From Narthecium ossifragum (Eukaryota > Streptophyta > Magnoliopsida > Dioscoreales > Nartheciaceae): a stretch of DNA of 64,000 nucleotides. Below are positions 23,685-34,500 of this stretch, in pieces (the first letter of the stretch is position 1; each line of letters begins with the position of its first letter). The notes under the pieces were generated by a model. The model searched no databases and had not been told where the DNA came from. It saw only the letters and a program-made list of their open reading frames with translations. The DNA is taken from positions 21,807,042 to 21,871,041 of the forward strand of contig OY986974.1 in NCBI GenBank assembly GCA_963920575.1, written 5' to 3'. The position numbers were made by a program, and so were the translations under genes.

Positions 23685-23922
23685 GATCAATTCATGATTT
23701 AATCTCAGACAATCCGATGGTGGAAATCAATTATTTTCTCTCCACTATTAATATGATTGGGCATTAATACGAGCAGCAATTTATTTTTGTCAGAACTTCA
23801 AAGTCCTCTTCTTCCTTTTATTTTTGTTGGAAATTTAAGCTTTTATTAAATTCTGGCTGCCACTTTATTCGCTTATTAATAAATGGCTGCTTTCAAGCTT
23901 CAACAATAACATCCAGATAATG
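23685..23922. repeat. Direct repeat R1 (left copy)
   Basis: This 238-bp segment is nearly identical to R2 at 25779-26023. It starts GATCAATTCATGATTTAATC and includes GGCATTAATACGAGCAGC and CTGGCTGCCACTTTATTCGC. R1 and R2 flank the fold-back. The ends are not TG..CA, and no primer-binding site follows, so an LTR interpretation is not supported. Confidence 0.85.
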
Positions 23923-24457
23923 TGGGATTTATTGCCTAAAAGGCCCCCTCATGTTCACTAATAGCAGATCGAGACCCCTTGGCAACATCTTTTGCATATT
24001 TGGACCCCAAAGCCATTTAATTCCAAACATACCCTTCAAATTCAGCCCATGTGAATTGGCCATGAATGGCCATGCCACATGACGTGGCATGCATGGCATG
24101 GCCATCCGATGGTCATCCCTTGCTACACACTTGCCACGTGGCATGCATATATTTATTAAATATTAATATTTTAATAATTTTTAATTAAAAATATTAAAAA
24201 TAATACTATTTTGAATGACGTGGATCAATCACGAGATGACACATGGCATGTGGGGGGGGCCCACTTATATTAATATTTTATTACAGTAATATATTGTTAA
24301 TATTATTTAATATGCCAATGTTTACGCGAGTACAAAAGATAATGTAATAGTTTTTATGCGTTCATAAATACGGGTATAAACTTTTACACGCTAAAGAACC
24401 ACGAGTATAATGTTTATATGCATAAAATTTTTTATAACTTTTTATGCGTCAATAAAT
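23923..24457. other. AT-rich spacer with an 80-bp tandem duplication
   Basis: The spacer lies between R1 and the left arm of the fold-back. From about 24355 to 24500 a unit containing ACACGCTAAAGAACCACGAG appears twice in tandem. The second copy forms the outer edge of the left arm. No gene was seen. A further Helitron-like hairpin end occurs near 24245-24268. Confidence 0.6.
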
Positions 24458-24814
24458 GCGGGTATAAATTTTTACACGCTAAAGAACCACGAGTATAATT
24501 TTTTGCGCGCACTTGTATAATATTTTACACGTACATAAGAGTGCGTAAAAACTTATACTTGTGTTTTGTGAGTGCATAAAAATTGATACGCGTATAGTAT
24601 ATGATGAATACGTGTATCACATATTATAAGTCCTTCACTTATTTTAATAGACTTTAACACATGGAAAAAGGCATTATTAAATAAGTTTTTTCGCTTTAAA
24701 AAAACCTTAAAAAGTAGGATGCTTGATGTTTCGAGCTAATTGAGAAGTTAGGATCCCAATTGTTACTATACGCGGGACGCGGGCCCTGTACACATCCTAT
24801 GGCAAACATGATAT

Positions 24815-25105
24815 GCAGAAGTCATGAGTGATCATTGATTCGATGCTTCAGGCAAAACCAATTCTCAGGGTGTGACGGGCGGTGTGTACAGGGCTCGAGT
24901 ACATATTCACCGTGACATGCTAATCCGTGATTACTAGCGATTTCAACTTCATGTTCCTGAGTTGCAGAGAACAATCCGAATTGAGGCCATCTTTCCGGAT
25001 TCGCTCCGCCTTACAGCATTGCTTCCCATTGCTATTGCCATTGTAGCACGTGTGTGGCCCAACCCATAAGGGGCATGCGGACTTGACATCATCCCCACCT
25101 TCCTC
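24815..25105 (-). pseudogene. Nuclear-mitochondrial rrn18 fragment, left arm
   Basis: On the minus strand it matches the 3' domain of plant mitochondrial small-subunit rRNA. It contains the universal ACACACGTGCTACAATGGCA region, the CACACCGCCCGTCACACC decoding-site segment and the plant-mitochondrial continuation GAAGCATCGAATCAATGATC. Plastid 16S differs around the ACAATGGC segment, so a mitochondrial origin is favoured. Substitutions and truncation show that it is not functional. Confidence 0.8.
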
Positions 25106-25117
25106 ATTGTTATTGCC

Positions 25118-25395
25118 TTGTCAAGTCCGCATGCCCCTTATGGGCTCGGCCACACACGTGCTACAATGGCAATAACAATGGGAAGCAAGGCTGTATGGCG
25201 GAGCGAATCCGGAAAGATGGTCTCAGTTCGGATTGTTCTATGCAACTCGGGAACATGAAGTTCAACTCGCTAGTAATCGCGGATTAGCATGTCGTGGTGA
25301 ATATGTACTCGAGCCCTGTACACACCGCCCGTCACACCCTGAGAATTGGTTTCGCCTGAAGCATCGAATCAATGATCACTTATGACTTATGTATA
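25118..25395 (+). pseudogene. Nuclear-mitochondrial rrn18 fragment, right arm
   Basis: This is the same rrn18 3' fragment in plus orientation. It starts TTGTCAAGTCCGCATGCCCC, passes CACGTGCTACAATGGCAATA, and ends after the CCGCCCGTCACACCCTGAGA and GAAGCATCGAATCAATGATC segments. It is about 90-95 percent alike the left copy by eye, each copy having private changes. Not functional. Confidence 0.8.
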
Positions 25396-25778
25396 CAATG
25401 TTTGCCATGCGATGTGTACAGGGCCCGCGTCCCGCATATAGTAACAATTGGGATCCTAACTTCTCAATTAGCTCGAAACAGCAAGCATCCTACTTTTTAA
25501 GGTTTTTTTAAAGCGAAAAAAACTTATTTAATTACCTTTCTTTATCTATACAGTTCTTAATGCCTTTTTTCATGTGTTAAAGTCTATTAAAATAAGTGAA
25601 GGACTTATCATATGTGATACACGTATTCATCATATATTATACAAGTATCAATTTTTATGCACTCACAAAACACAAGTATAAGTTTTTACGCACTCTTATG
25701 TACGTGTAAAATATTATACAAGTGCGCGTAAAAAATTATACTCGTGGTTCTTTAGCGCGTAAAAATTTATACTCGCAC

Positions 25779-26023
25779 AATCAATTCATGATTTAATCTC
25801 AGACAATCCGACGGTGAAGATCAATTATTTTCTCTCCACTATTAATATGATTGGGCATTAATACGAGCAGCAATTTATTTTTGTCAGAACTTCAAAGTCC
25901 TGTTCTTCCTTTTATTTTTGTTGGAAATTTAAGCTTTTATTAAATTCTGGCTGCCACTTTATTCGCTTATTAATAAATGGCTGCTTTCAAGCTTCAACAA
26001 TAACCTCCAGAATCCAGATAATG
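25779..26023. repeat. Direct repeat R2 (right copy)
   Basis: Partner of R1 (23685-23922), same orientation, with few substitutions and a small insertion near its 3' end (CTCCAGAATCCAG against ATCCAG). It starts three bases beyond the outer edge of the right fold-back arm. Confidence 0.85.
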
Positions 26024-27004
26024 GGCTTTGTTAGAATGTGAATGTGAGATCGAGAACCGTTCATCTCATCACTGTGGAAAGAGACCGTACTCATCTACCA
26101 CCGTTAAAAGCCCCACGTGGCTACCTGTTCTATCTCCATTGCAGTCGTCTCAACGCGAATCTCGATATAACCAAGTGGAAAGGACTACTAGAATAGAGTG
26201 TTCCTCGTGGACGCTCCAGCAGTGCCACGTGCCGCGCTTAGCCTGACGCGCGAGTCACCTCATTGGAATCTCCACCTTTTTCTCTCAATTCCCGCGACTC
26301 CCAGATCTCTACGCCGAGTATTGATAAAACTATCAGGCAGGACAAACGCGTTGTCTACCTTATAACCATCGCCGTAATATGTATATACTATGGATTCCCG
26401 TGCCCTTCACACGGTAATTAATTGATCGGTCATGATTAATTTATTATTTATATATTTTAATGAAAAAAATGTAACATCTCCGTCTTTATACGGATGCCGC
26501 AACCTTCTGCATGCCAAGAGGGTAATGACATGCCTAAAATAATAAGACTGTAATGTACAATCATGTCAACGAGCAGACAAAGCTTACTTGGCTTAAAGAA
26601 AGAAAGATAAGAGATTTTTGTTTATAAGAAACGTAATAACCACCCTCACAATCTCCTAGGACAAAGATAACCGTATTTTAGGAATAACTGAATTCATGTG
26701 GTGGAGGCGTTTCTTGATCGCTAGATAAAACTCTTCTAGCATCTTGTGGGCCGTCAGATATACCAAAACCCTGTCTTATAATATTAGACTAGCCGATTCC
26801 CGTGCCCCTGGCACAGTTTAATCCGACGGCTGCAGTCAATTTATATCTTTCCATATCCACTGTCTGATGCACCCGTACGTTATCATCAAGCACGCTCTCC
26901 TATGTAACAACCTCTCCACGCAAGATTAAAGCCTAGCTTTTATGGACCGTTATCTAAAAATCCAAAGAGCCAATATAGACCGTCTGATATAAAAAAAACC
27001 CTGT
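26024..27004. other. Promoter-like GC-richer stretch and AT-rich repeat DNA
   Basis: Positions 26100-26330 are richer in GC than the surroundings and contain CCCACGTGGC and GCCACGTGCC (ACGT-core motifs). This could be captured promoter DNA within the repeat nest, but no coding sequence follows. Two left-end-like motifs (GATTCCCGTGCCC) occur near 26393 and 26796, resembling 23648. Confidence 0.35.
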
Positions 27005-28185
27005 CTTATATAGATAGATTAGATAGGTCCTGTGCTACTGACACGGATAACCATTCATCCCCACAACCCCTCTCTCCTCCCCTCCTCCCCTCTCTATGAG
27101 AGAGAGAGAGGAGGAGAGAGGAAGGGGGAGAGAAGGAGATGGTGCGATGTGTGTGTTTGTATAAACTAAAAGCACGATTAAGTTGTGAGAGAGAGAAGCA
27201 ACGAAAGATCGTGAATGAGAGAGAGAAGCAACGAAAGATCATGAAAGAGTATATATATAGTGTATTCTATTAGACGGATATGGATGCTTGATTCAAATTA
27301 AACCCGAATATATCAGAAGATCAAGATGAAGCCACGTGGAAAGTGGTGGTTGATTAGTGGATGGTTAGAAGAGAAATGATTATTACATGGGTGGTAGTTA
27401 CCCGTGCAAGATGACACGGGGCCCGCTAGTATATATAAAAACTAATGTGTGTTATGAGTCATAATAACTATACACATATGGTATATGATTACTTGGTCAT
27501 ATACGCATGTGTGGCGTTACTGACGTACTACGAGGATAAAATCTCTTATTTATTCCTTATTTAATTGGTTATCAGATGGTTACCGGGTGGTTAGGAGAGA
27601 GAGAGAGGGAAGTAGTGACGGATGGTGGTTACCCGTGCCATATGGCACAAGGGGCCCACATAGTATATGTATATGTGTGTGTATATATATAGTCATATGC
27701 CACATCATAACCAATCTTTGACATGATGGATTGGTTATTAGAGAGAGAGAGGGAGAGAAGAGAGACAGAGAGTGGGGGTGGATAGTTAGTCGTGTCATGT
27801 GACATGGGGCCCACATAGTCTATTATATAAAGCAATGTTTTATGACATGGCATATGAGTCATGTCATTGACTCATCTATCTTTGCACATGTGGCGTGGAT
27901 GTAAATGTAGAGGGAGAGGGGGTGAGCGGTTACCTGTGCCATGTGACAGGGGTCCACTTAGTATATTATAAATTAACGTTTTATACCGTGGCATATGAGT
28001 CATCATCTTGAGTCAAATATCTCGATGACATAAGTGACGTAAATAGATGCATGTCAGTAAAGTAACCGAATAAAAGAGAGAAAGAGAGAGATGATATTGG
28101 GGGGTGTGTGGTTAATAGCGTGTGTGTATATATATATAATTAACACTTTTTTCTCTCTCTCTCTCTGGGTGGCCTCTCACGCTAG
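27005..28185. repeat. Array of five Helitron-like short units, block 2
   Basis: Successive hairpin-plus-(C/A/T)TAG ends occur at 27429, 27663, 27818, 27961 and 28185, each followed by T and a new AT-rich start such as TATATATAAAAACTAATG or TCTATTATATAAAGC. The first two units match block 1 at 23140-23635. Unit bodies share purine-rich stretches and GTCAT-ATGAGTCAT motifs. The Helitron assignment rests on end structure only. Confidence 0.5.
27145..27250. repeat. Copy of the D27-B 5'-flanking sequence
   Basis: The segment contains ATAAACTAAAAGCACGATTA, AGTTGTG and GAGAGAAGCAAC-AAAGAT. It matches about 20990-21055, directly upstream of the D27 copy B start, in the same plus-strand orientation. 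The part AGAGAGAAGCAACGAAAGATC is itself duplicated. Either the D27-B leader was captured by the repeat or a repeat forms part of that leader. Confidence 0.75.
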
Positions 28186-28790
28186 TATATATTTGGCAAC
28201 TTAATTATAGTTCTAGAACTATAAAAACGTGCAATCCTGTTGTCTCGGGTTTGAATACTGTGTGAAGAACGATTGCCTCTGTATATGGTATTTGTAAGAA
28301 AAAACTCACGAAAAATTTAGGTATATAAGATAATGCCAACAATAAACGAAATTGTGAGGTGTTAAATTTTTGGACCAGGTCAAAGCATTGATAATTAATC
28401 TAGAAGTTTCATTATTTATGTTAAACTTTGTTGTCATAGAGCTAAATGGGGAGTTCTAGTATTTGATTGGTCAGTTTTGTTTGGACCAATTAGTTGAGGA
28501 TCTTATTTCTTTGAATTGCTTAAAAAATTTAAGCATATGTGCCGCCGGCTTTCTTGGACATATCTGCTCAATTTCAATGATCTAACCCCCGTACTATATT
28601 GGTGAACCAATCATAGCTTTGGCGTACAAGACTTACAGGCTTGCTGAGGAATTTGAGGAAGAAGCTTGGACCAGGATTGAAAGAAGCAGGGTTGATACTA
28701 TTATCCTGAGACAGAGGTATGCAATTTCTGCAGTTGCGGCTGGTGGGGGAGACGGTGGTGTCATATGAACCATGTGTAAACATGTTGTGA
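28186..28790. other. No recognised gene
   Basis: AT-rich DNA between the Helitron-like array and the LINE remnant. No family resemblance or terminal structure was seen. Confidence 0.3.
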
Positions 28791-28794
28791 TGGG

Positions 28795-29150
28795 TTCAAT
28801 TATCAAAGGAGAGTTGTTGACAATCCTATATGGTTTGAGTTGGGCCAAGGAAAATGGTGTCTAACAATTCATCTTGGAGACGGACTCTCATATGGTCGTG
28901 GATATGATGCGTAATGCCATGATTTGTCCACCGAGATTGGAGCTTGTCCTTCAAGATGTTTGGGCAAAAATGATGGAGCTGTGAAATGTGTTATGTGTCT
29001 ACATTCCTCGGCATGCTGTAAGGCTGATGGTATAGCTCGTTAGTGTCGTCGTTCACAAGTGCGTCTATATTAGGCATTGGAAGATGGTATTTCGAAATTA
29101 GATAGGTTTTTGCAAATCAGCTTTTGGGCTTATCTAATAATTTTTAAAAA
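28795..29150 (+). pseudogene. LINE RNase H-domain remnant
   Basis: In broken plus frames it reads LSWAKENGV, then ETDSHMVVDMM, PPRLELVLQDVWAK, VYIPRHA and RRSQVRLY with ALEDGIS. This parallels, segment by segment, the C-terminal RNase H domain of the LINE at 59120-59722 (SWAKENGIT, ESDSKMAVELL, VELVLREIWG, VYIPRQD, RRSQVPLYWALEDNIT). Several in-frame stops show it is a dead 3' fragment. Confidence 0.75.
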
Positions 29151-29600
29151 AAACCGTACTATATTAAAGACCGATGTATGAAGAAATAGCTATTTTTTTT
29201 TTGTATTTTGTCATCAAATTCTTATCCTTTGATATAAGTGACAATCATTGAAATTCCAAGAATGAGGAACAAATTCTTTTCTATTAAAAGTAAAATAGCC
29301 TGAGTAAAGCAAGTACTTATCATGATTTCTTATTCTTTTGGTATAGGTTACAATCTTTCAATTCCAATAGTGACAAACTAATTCTTTATTTTTTAATAGC
29401 AAGCATAATAACTGAAGGAGCTAATACGGAGAAGAATAATCATAGATAATCTTGATTAATCATCTAACATATTTGGGGACGAACTCGGCCAAAAACCCAC
29501 GTTTTGGAATCTTTTCTGATGCTGACAATTCTTCTGATTAAAAATGACCTACTTCACTGGTTAGGAGTTACGTATTGGGCTCTGTTTTGGGTACATGGGA
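29151..29600. other. No recognised gene
   Basis: AT-rich sequence following the LINE remnant. No coding or repeat structure was identified. Confidence 0.3.
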
Positions 29601-29606
29601 TGTACC

Positions 29607-29686
29607 CATGTACACAGATCCCTATCGTCGAATTGAATCGGGATGTGTGCTCAATTCAATCCAACGGTAGGGATCTGTGTACCCAG
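29607..29686. repeat. Short inverted repeat with about 35-bp arms
   Basis: The arms TACACAGATCCCTATCGTCG... and the reverse complement of ...AACGGTAGGGATCTGTGTAC pair around a loop of about 10 bases. This could be a miniature stem-loop element. A further copy of the GTAC-rich edge (GGGTACATGGGATGTACCC) lies just upstream. Confidence 0.6.
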
Positions 29687-30080
29687 ATCTTTTTCCTTAT
29701 GTATTTTGTTCATAAGCAATCAACAACGGAAGCCTCCACATATGTGGCACGAGCACTTGAGTAGCTCGAGTGATAGTATCCCTATATTCTTAACGACGAT
29801 TCTAAGTACAGTAAATTTTTTTAATTAATACCTAACATATCCTTCAGCTATTTGACTCAAATACCCTCGTCCTCTACCTACATGGTCGACGATCGGTGAC
29901 CGACGACCTAAGTACATATGTCCGCGTCGGCACAACCCATTCAAACCACGATGAGAATCAAGCAGTTGATCTACCAATTGGTGGTCTCATTCGGAAGTTG
30001 AAAGTCAAAATGAGAAAGACGGTGACGAGAAGACACCGTTTCGTGTATGCATGCTCGGTTCGATGCGACCGAACATGGAA

Positions 30081-30350
30081 CATACATTGTATGGATTTAT
30101 TAGGTCTCATTTGATGGCATGCACTTTGGGCATGTGTCTTGGGTGGGCATGTGTCTTGGCATGCACTTTGGCATGTGTCTTGGGTGGGCATACATTGTAT
30201 GGATTTATTAGGTCTCATTTGATGGCATGCATTTTGGGCATGTGTCTTGGGTGGGCATGTGTCTTGGCATGCACTTTGGCATGTGTCTGCATGGTATGGA
30301 GTTATTCGTTAAGGTCTCATTTGATAAGCATGCACTTTGGGCATGTGTCA
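30081..30350. repeat. Tandem repeat, period 108 bp, about 2.5 copies
   Basis: Each unit starts CATACATTGTATGGATTTAT and contains subrepeats of GGCATGCACTTTGGGCATGTG and CTTGGGTGGGCATGTG. Copies start at 30081 and 30189, with a degenerate partial third from about 30290. Open frames through it only reflect the repeat. Confidence 0.85.
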
Positions 30351-30429
30351 TCAGTCATTAATATTTTCTTAGTTCTCAAATTAATAATAATAAAGTCAAA
30401 GTGGAATGTCCAAGATAATGATATGATGA

Positions 30430-30665
30430 TGCATGGATCGGTCGACCAAGGATTAATTGGTCGGTCACATCCAACCGACCAAGGATTAAGTGGTCGGGCG
30501 GATGCGACCGACAAAGGATTAATTGGTCGGATGCATCCGCAAGATAAATTAGTCGATTGCATCTGACTAATTGGTCGGTCACATCTGTTTGGTGGAACAA
30601 TGTTAATTGATCGGTGGGAAGCGACCGCATAAGGATTAATTGATCGGTCCCTCCTAGCCGAACAA
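30430..30665. repeat. Tandem inverted-motif repeat (GGTCGG / CCGACC)
   Basis: The motif GACCAAGGATTAATTGGTCGG and variants recur about every 35-37 bases. Because GACCAA and TTGGTC are complementary, each unit is itself a small hairpin. About five to six degenerate units are seen, with flanking related pieces (CGATGCGACCGAAC near 30060, GTTCGGTTTC near 30712). Confidence 0.7.
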
Positions 30666-31008
30666 ATAACATATGAACGGTGAATATGTATTCATGAAGA
30701 TTTAACTGTTCGGTTTCAAAATGTTGGTTGGAAACAAACGATTCGTTTAGTTTGGCCGTACGAATGGAGTGCGAGAACATACATGACGACTAGTCGTCGT
30801 AGTCGCGAATGAATGTGAATGGAATGCGAGAACGTACCTACTAGTCATGGCCGTCGGGGTTGGACGGCAGCAAGGTCGGGAGGCAGAGGATAAAAGTAAA
30901 TAAGAAATATTATGAAAATGTTTACTATGTACACAGTAAACAACTAATATTTTTAAAATTCAACGTGGTGTACTTGATAATGGGTGTTCCTACTAAAAAG
31001 AAGGTGTA

Positions 31009-31050
31009 TTTGACCCGAGACCTATTCTTAAGAATAGGTCTCGGGTCAAA
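31009..31050. repeat. Perfect 42-bp palindrome
   Basis: The half-site TTTGACCCGAGACCTATTCT is followed by its exact reverse complement around a central TTAAGA-type core (TCTTAAGA). There is no spacer and no mismatch. No transposon ends or coding sequence are obvious at its borders. Confidence 0.9.
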
Positions 31051-31594
31051 TCCCATGACCATCTCATAGGATTCAAGGTTCGGAGAGAGCTCAGAAGCCT
31101 GACACAAAGCAGTAGCAGTTGGTCAAGTAAGAGATATGAGGGTGGCCTACTTAAGGGGAGTTGGAGTCTTATATTAGGTTTTTTGACCAACCGAGTATTT
31201 TGTAACAACAAGACATAACGGCCCCAAATTGTAAAATAAAAATAAGAATGAATTTAATATGTAAAATTTTCAATCTCAGGAAAAAACAACATCGAACAGA
31301 TGAGACTCCTTCTTTGTGGACTTGTTAACAGGAGATTTGTATGGCACATCCTCAGCAGCAGCAGCAATTCACAAGTTCTATATACTTGAATCAAACTGAT
31401 AACTCTATGTAGGGGAAAAAAGAAGAAGAAAGAATGTTTTAATGCAGAGGAGAATAATATCTGGAAGTAAATTTTCCTGTCAACCAACCAGTCTGAAATA
31501 ATATAATTGCTCTTCATATGCTTCTTGTAACGGGATCAATCAGCTTCGACAGATGCTTGTTTCAGTGAGATAAGCAACAATCGCTTTTCCTATA

Positions 31595-34500
31595 CTACAA
31601 AATCCAGCATCTACAGCCTTGCAATTCTTGGGGCCCTTCGAACCACCGATCCCAAGATTGGTTTCCAGGCCCACGAGTCCTGCACAATCAGCATGTGAGA
31701 TCAAATAAGATAGATCGATCGCAGAGCTCCCAAGTATTTAACCTTTGGTTTACACTGGGGTTGAGTTTTATTACTCTGGAAGCAAGGGATCCGGTCTGTT
31801 TTCTACTTTGTACAGCAATCTGATGACAGCAAACTGAAATTCAGTTATTTAGATTAATTGTCTAAACATGGCAACTTAGTAACAAAATCAGGTAAAAGAA
31901 GTGATTTTCGAAGAACCCGGTATTGCCAATACATACTCTTGGACTGTAGCTGAAACTTTTTCTGTCTTCTCGAGCTCTTCCAGCTCCTCCTGATCAATCC
32001 AGTTATATAAAGTGGTTTAGTGGGAATCTGCATTGTATATCTGCACAAATCTTCATGTGTAGTTTGTTTTCCTTATACTTGAATTAGCAAAACATAAGAA
32101 ATAATCATGTCAGATGAGACAAACTTTGCGACGCCAAACATTTGCCAAGAGAAAAAAGATGCAAGGCTTTCCAAATTTCTAAATAGAGAGTATTGAAGAA
32201 ACAATTATGTTTTATTTCCCTGGCATTATATAGCAACCATAAAGGAAGAAAACGAAGTCTATCTGTATGCGCTTTTCGTCCTCACTGATGAACACATTTA
32301 TCAATCTCATGTATATTTGGTCTGGAATATGTATTCAAAAACTAAATAAGTAGTTTATTCCACATGACCTGTAGATAGGGGTGATAATTCAGGTTCACGG
32401 GTCGCACACATCACCGATATCTCAACTCAAAGGCCAAACCCGACCCCGACCCCGACCCGTTAAATAAACGGGTCAGGTTTATCAACCTGAACCCAACCCG
32501 TTTAATAAACGGGTTAGGCGGGTCAGGTTGACCCGCCGCGGCCCAGGACCAGGAGGGAGGAGGCAGCGCTCCGCGGTCGGATCTGGCTGGGAAACTGTCG
32601 GAAGAGAGTCGTAGCGGCGAGGGGTCACGGATCCGGTGTTAAATAGTGTCGGGGAGGCCAGAGACGGGGGAATCGAGCGGTGGGAGGTGACACTGGATCC
32701 GAGAGGGATGATGGAGCTCATAGAAACCTCGGCGAGGCAGGGCGATCAAGTGGATCGAGTGGCGTCAATGGCGTTCGTGGGCGTCGTCGAATCTGGTGCT
32801 GGGTTTCGGGGTTGTCGGCCTTAGAGGAGGTGGGTAGCTGGGACGGCGGTGGGGCTCGCGGTCGTGGTCAGTGAGGCTCGTCGTCAGTGCTGAGGTGACC
32901 TCGAGGAGGTCGAGAACGGCGACGGGAAGATCACGATAGGGGGAGATCGCGACTCCTCCTAAGACCCAGATCTGGCACCTCCAGCCGGCCTCCTTGCACG
33001 ACTCCTCCTAAGACCTTGGTCGTCGCTGACAGGGGGAGCTTGCGACTCCTCCTAAGACCCAGATCTCGCTTCTCTCTTCTCTTCCCCACCCCTTAGCTCT
33101 CTCATCAAGGGGAGTGGGTGGATTGGATTCTCGCAGGATCATGGCGGATAGCAGCAGTGGCGGCCGACGAGAGGGTTGGGAGAGGAGAACAGAGGAGAGG
33201 AAGAGAGGAGGAGGTGAGGATAGGGTTTTTTCTTCTTTTTTTATTTTTAAATGGGTAAACGGGTTGACCCGCCTAACCGGCGGGTCAACCCGACCCGCCT
33301 AACCGGCGGGTCAACCCGACCCGACCCATTTATTCACGGGTCGACTCGTTTATGACCCGAATTCGATTATACCAAACTCAAACCCGTTTATTTCGGGTCG
33401 GGTTGGGTTCATGGGTCATGATCCGGATTGCCACCTCTATCTGTAGATGGCATTATAAGATTCATTACCCCTCCTGGATCGGGAGTGCCTTCTTTGTCAA
33501 CACCTGCAACTTCAATTTTGTTGTTCCATCTTTCTAAACCTTCCCCACACCCCTCCTTCCACTTTGTAATATATGTAAGTTGTCCTCGTCTTAAACCGAA
33601 CCACACAAATTTTCATCCTCCCCTTCTCTACATTAAAAGTATGCACAGGATAATGTGGATGCACCATATATCATAGAATGGATAGAGTATAATCTGAAGA
33701 AAACCAGAGTATACAAGTGCTATTAAGAATGCTAAACCGTTTTGCATGTGGTCACTAATCTTTATCCAAGCCTCAAGATAATTTTGGAGATTTCAAGAAG
33801 TTTGGCTTGTTATCAGTTGCATGCCAAGTAAAATTAAGCTGATCTACATCATATCATGATAGGTTTCTTCGATACATTGAAACAAAACTATCCAAACATC
33901 AGTTTAAAGATTTTTCCCTATCAATGTTCAACAGCCTACTAAAAATTATGGAGTCTAAAGAAAGTTTTATTAGTTAATATCGAGAAACTTTCTTGCATAA
34001 GGAATTGTCGATAACCTCATGGAATGGCAAGCGTCTCCCTTTATGTGCGGTAACAAGCTTAGGAAGGAAAGGACGGAAAGATTGTAGAAAGCGCAGAAAA
34101 GTCAAACAAAATACAAGGAGGAAGAAGAACACCTGGTTCAGGGAGGGCCTAAGAAATATAGAAAGAGATGTTGCTGAGGTCATTAGAGAGAGAGAGAGAC
34201 ATGAGTGGAAAAATTGGAAGCAGAGATGACTGACACCCTATCGTACCTTGACTAACATAAGTTGGTAACTAAGATACCATATTTTTACAAAACTAACTAA
34301 TAGAAGCTCGTAACCGAGGTATCAACTTATGTTCAACAAAAATATTGAAAAATGGATAACAACATAGGTAATAGGGTCTGAAGCTTATGTTCAACAAAAA
34401 GATTGAGTAATGGATAACATAGGTTTAAGGACTGTTGGATGATTTTGCCCCGAATTCCCCAAATTCAGACAACTCATATATGCCCTTGTATGCCGATAAC

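Larger units (their letters stand above)
24458..25776. repeat. 1.3-kb fold-back (inverted duplication) carrying mitochondrial rRNA
   Basis: The left arm (24458 to about 25090) and right arm (about 25118 to 25776) are inverted copies with a short spacer of about 30 bases. Each arm contains, from centre outward, a mitochondrial rrn18 3' fragment, then a non-rRNA stretch (AATTGGGATCCTAACTTCTC and an AT-rich tail with TATACTTGTGTTTTGTGAG-type motifs). The arms differ by scattered substitutions. The right arm also has about 25 extra bases near 25535-25560. The arms therefore diverged after duplication. Confidence 0.85.

Noticed and set aside
24815..25395. Functional rRNA gene or bacterial contamination
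   Set aside because: Only the 3' end of a small-subunit rRNA is present, in two mutated inverted copies, with plant-mitochondrial features and nuclear repeat DNA on both sides.
23685..26023. R1/R2 as LTRs of one retrotransposon
   Set aside because: The ends are not TG..CA, no primer-binding site or polypurine tract adjoins them, and no TSD is visible.
30051..30566. 171-residue open frame as a gene
   Set aside because: It simply translates the 108-bp and ~36-bp tandem repeats, giving repetitive Cys/His/Leu-rich peptide.
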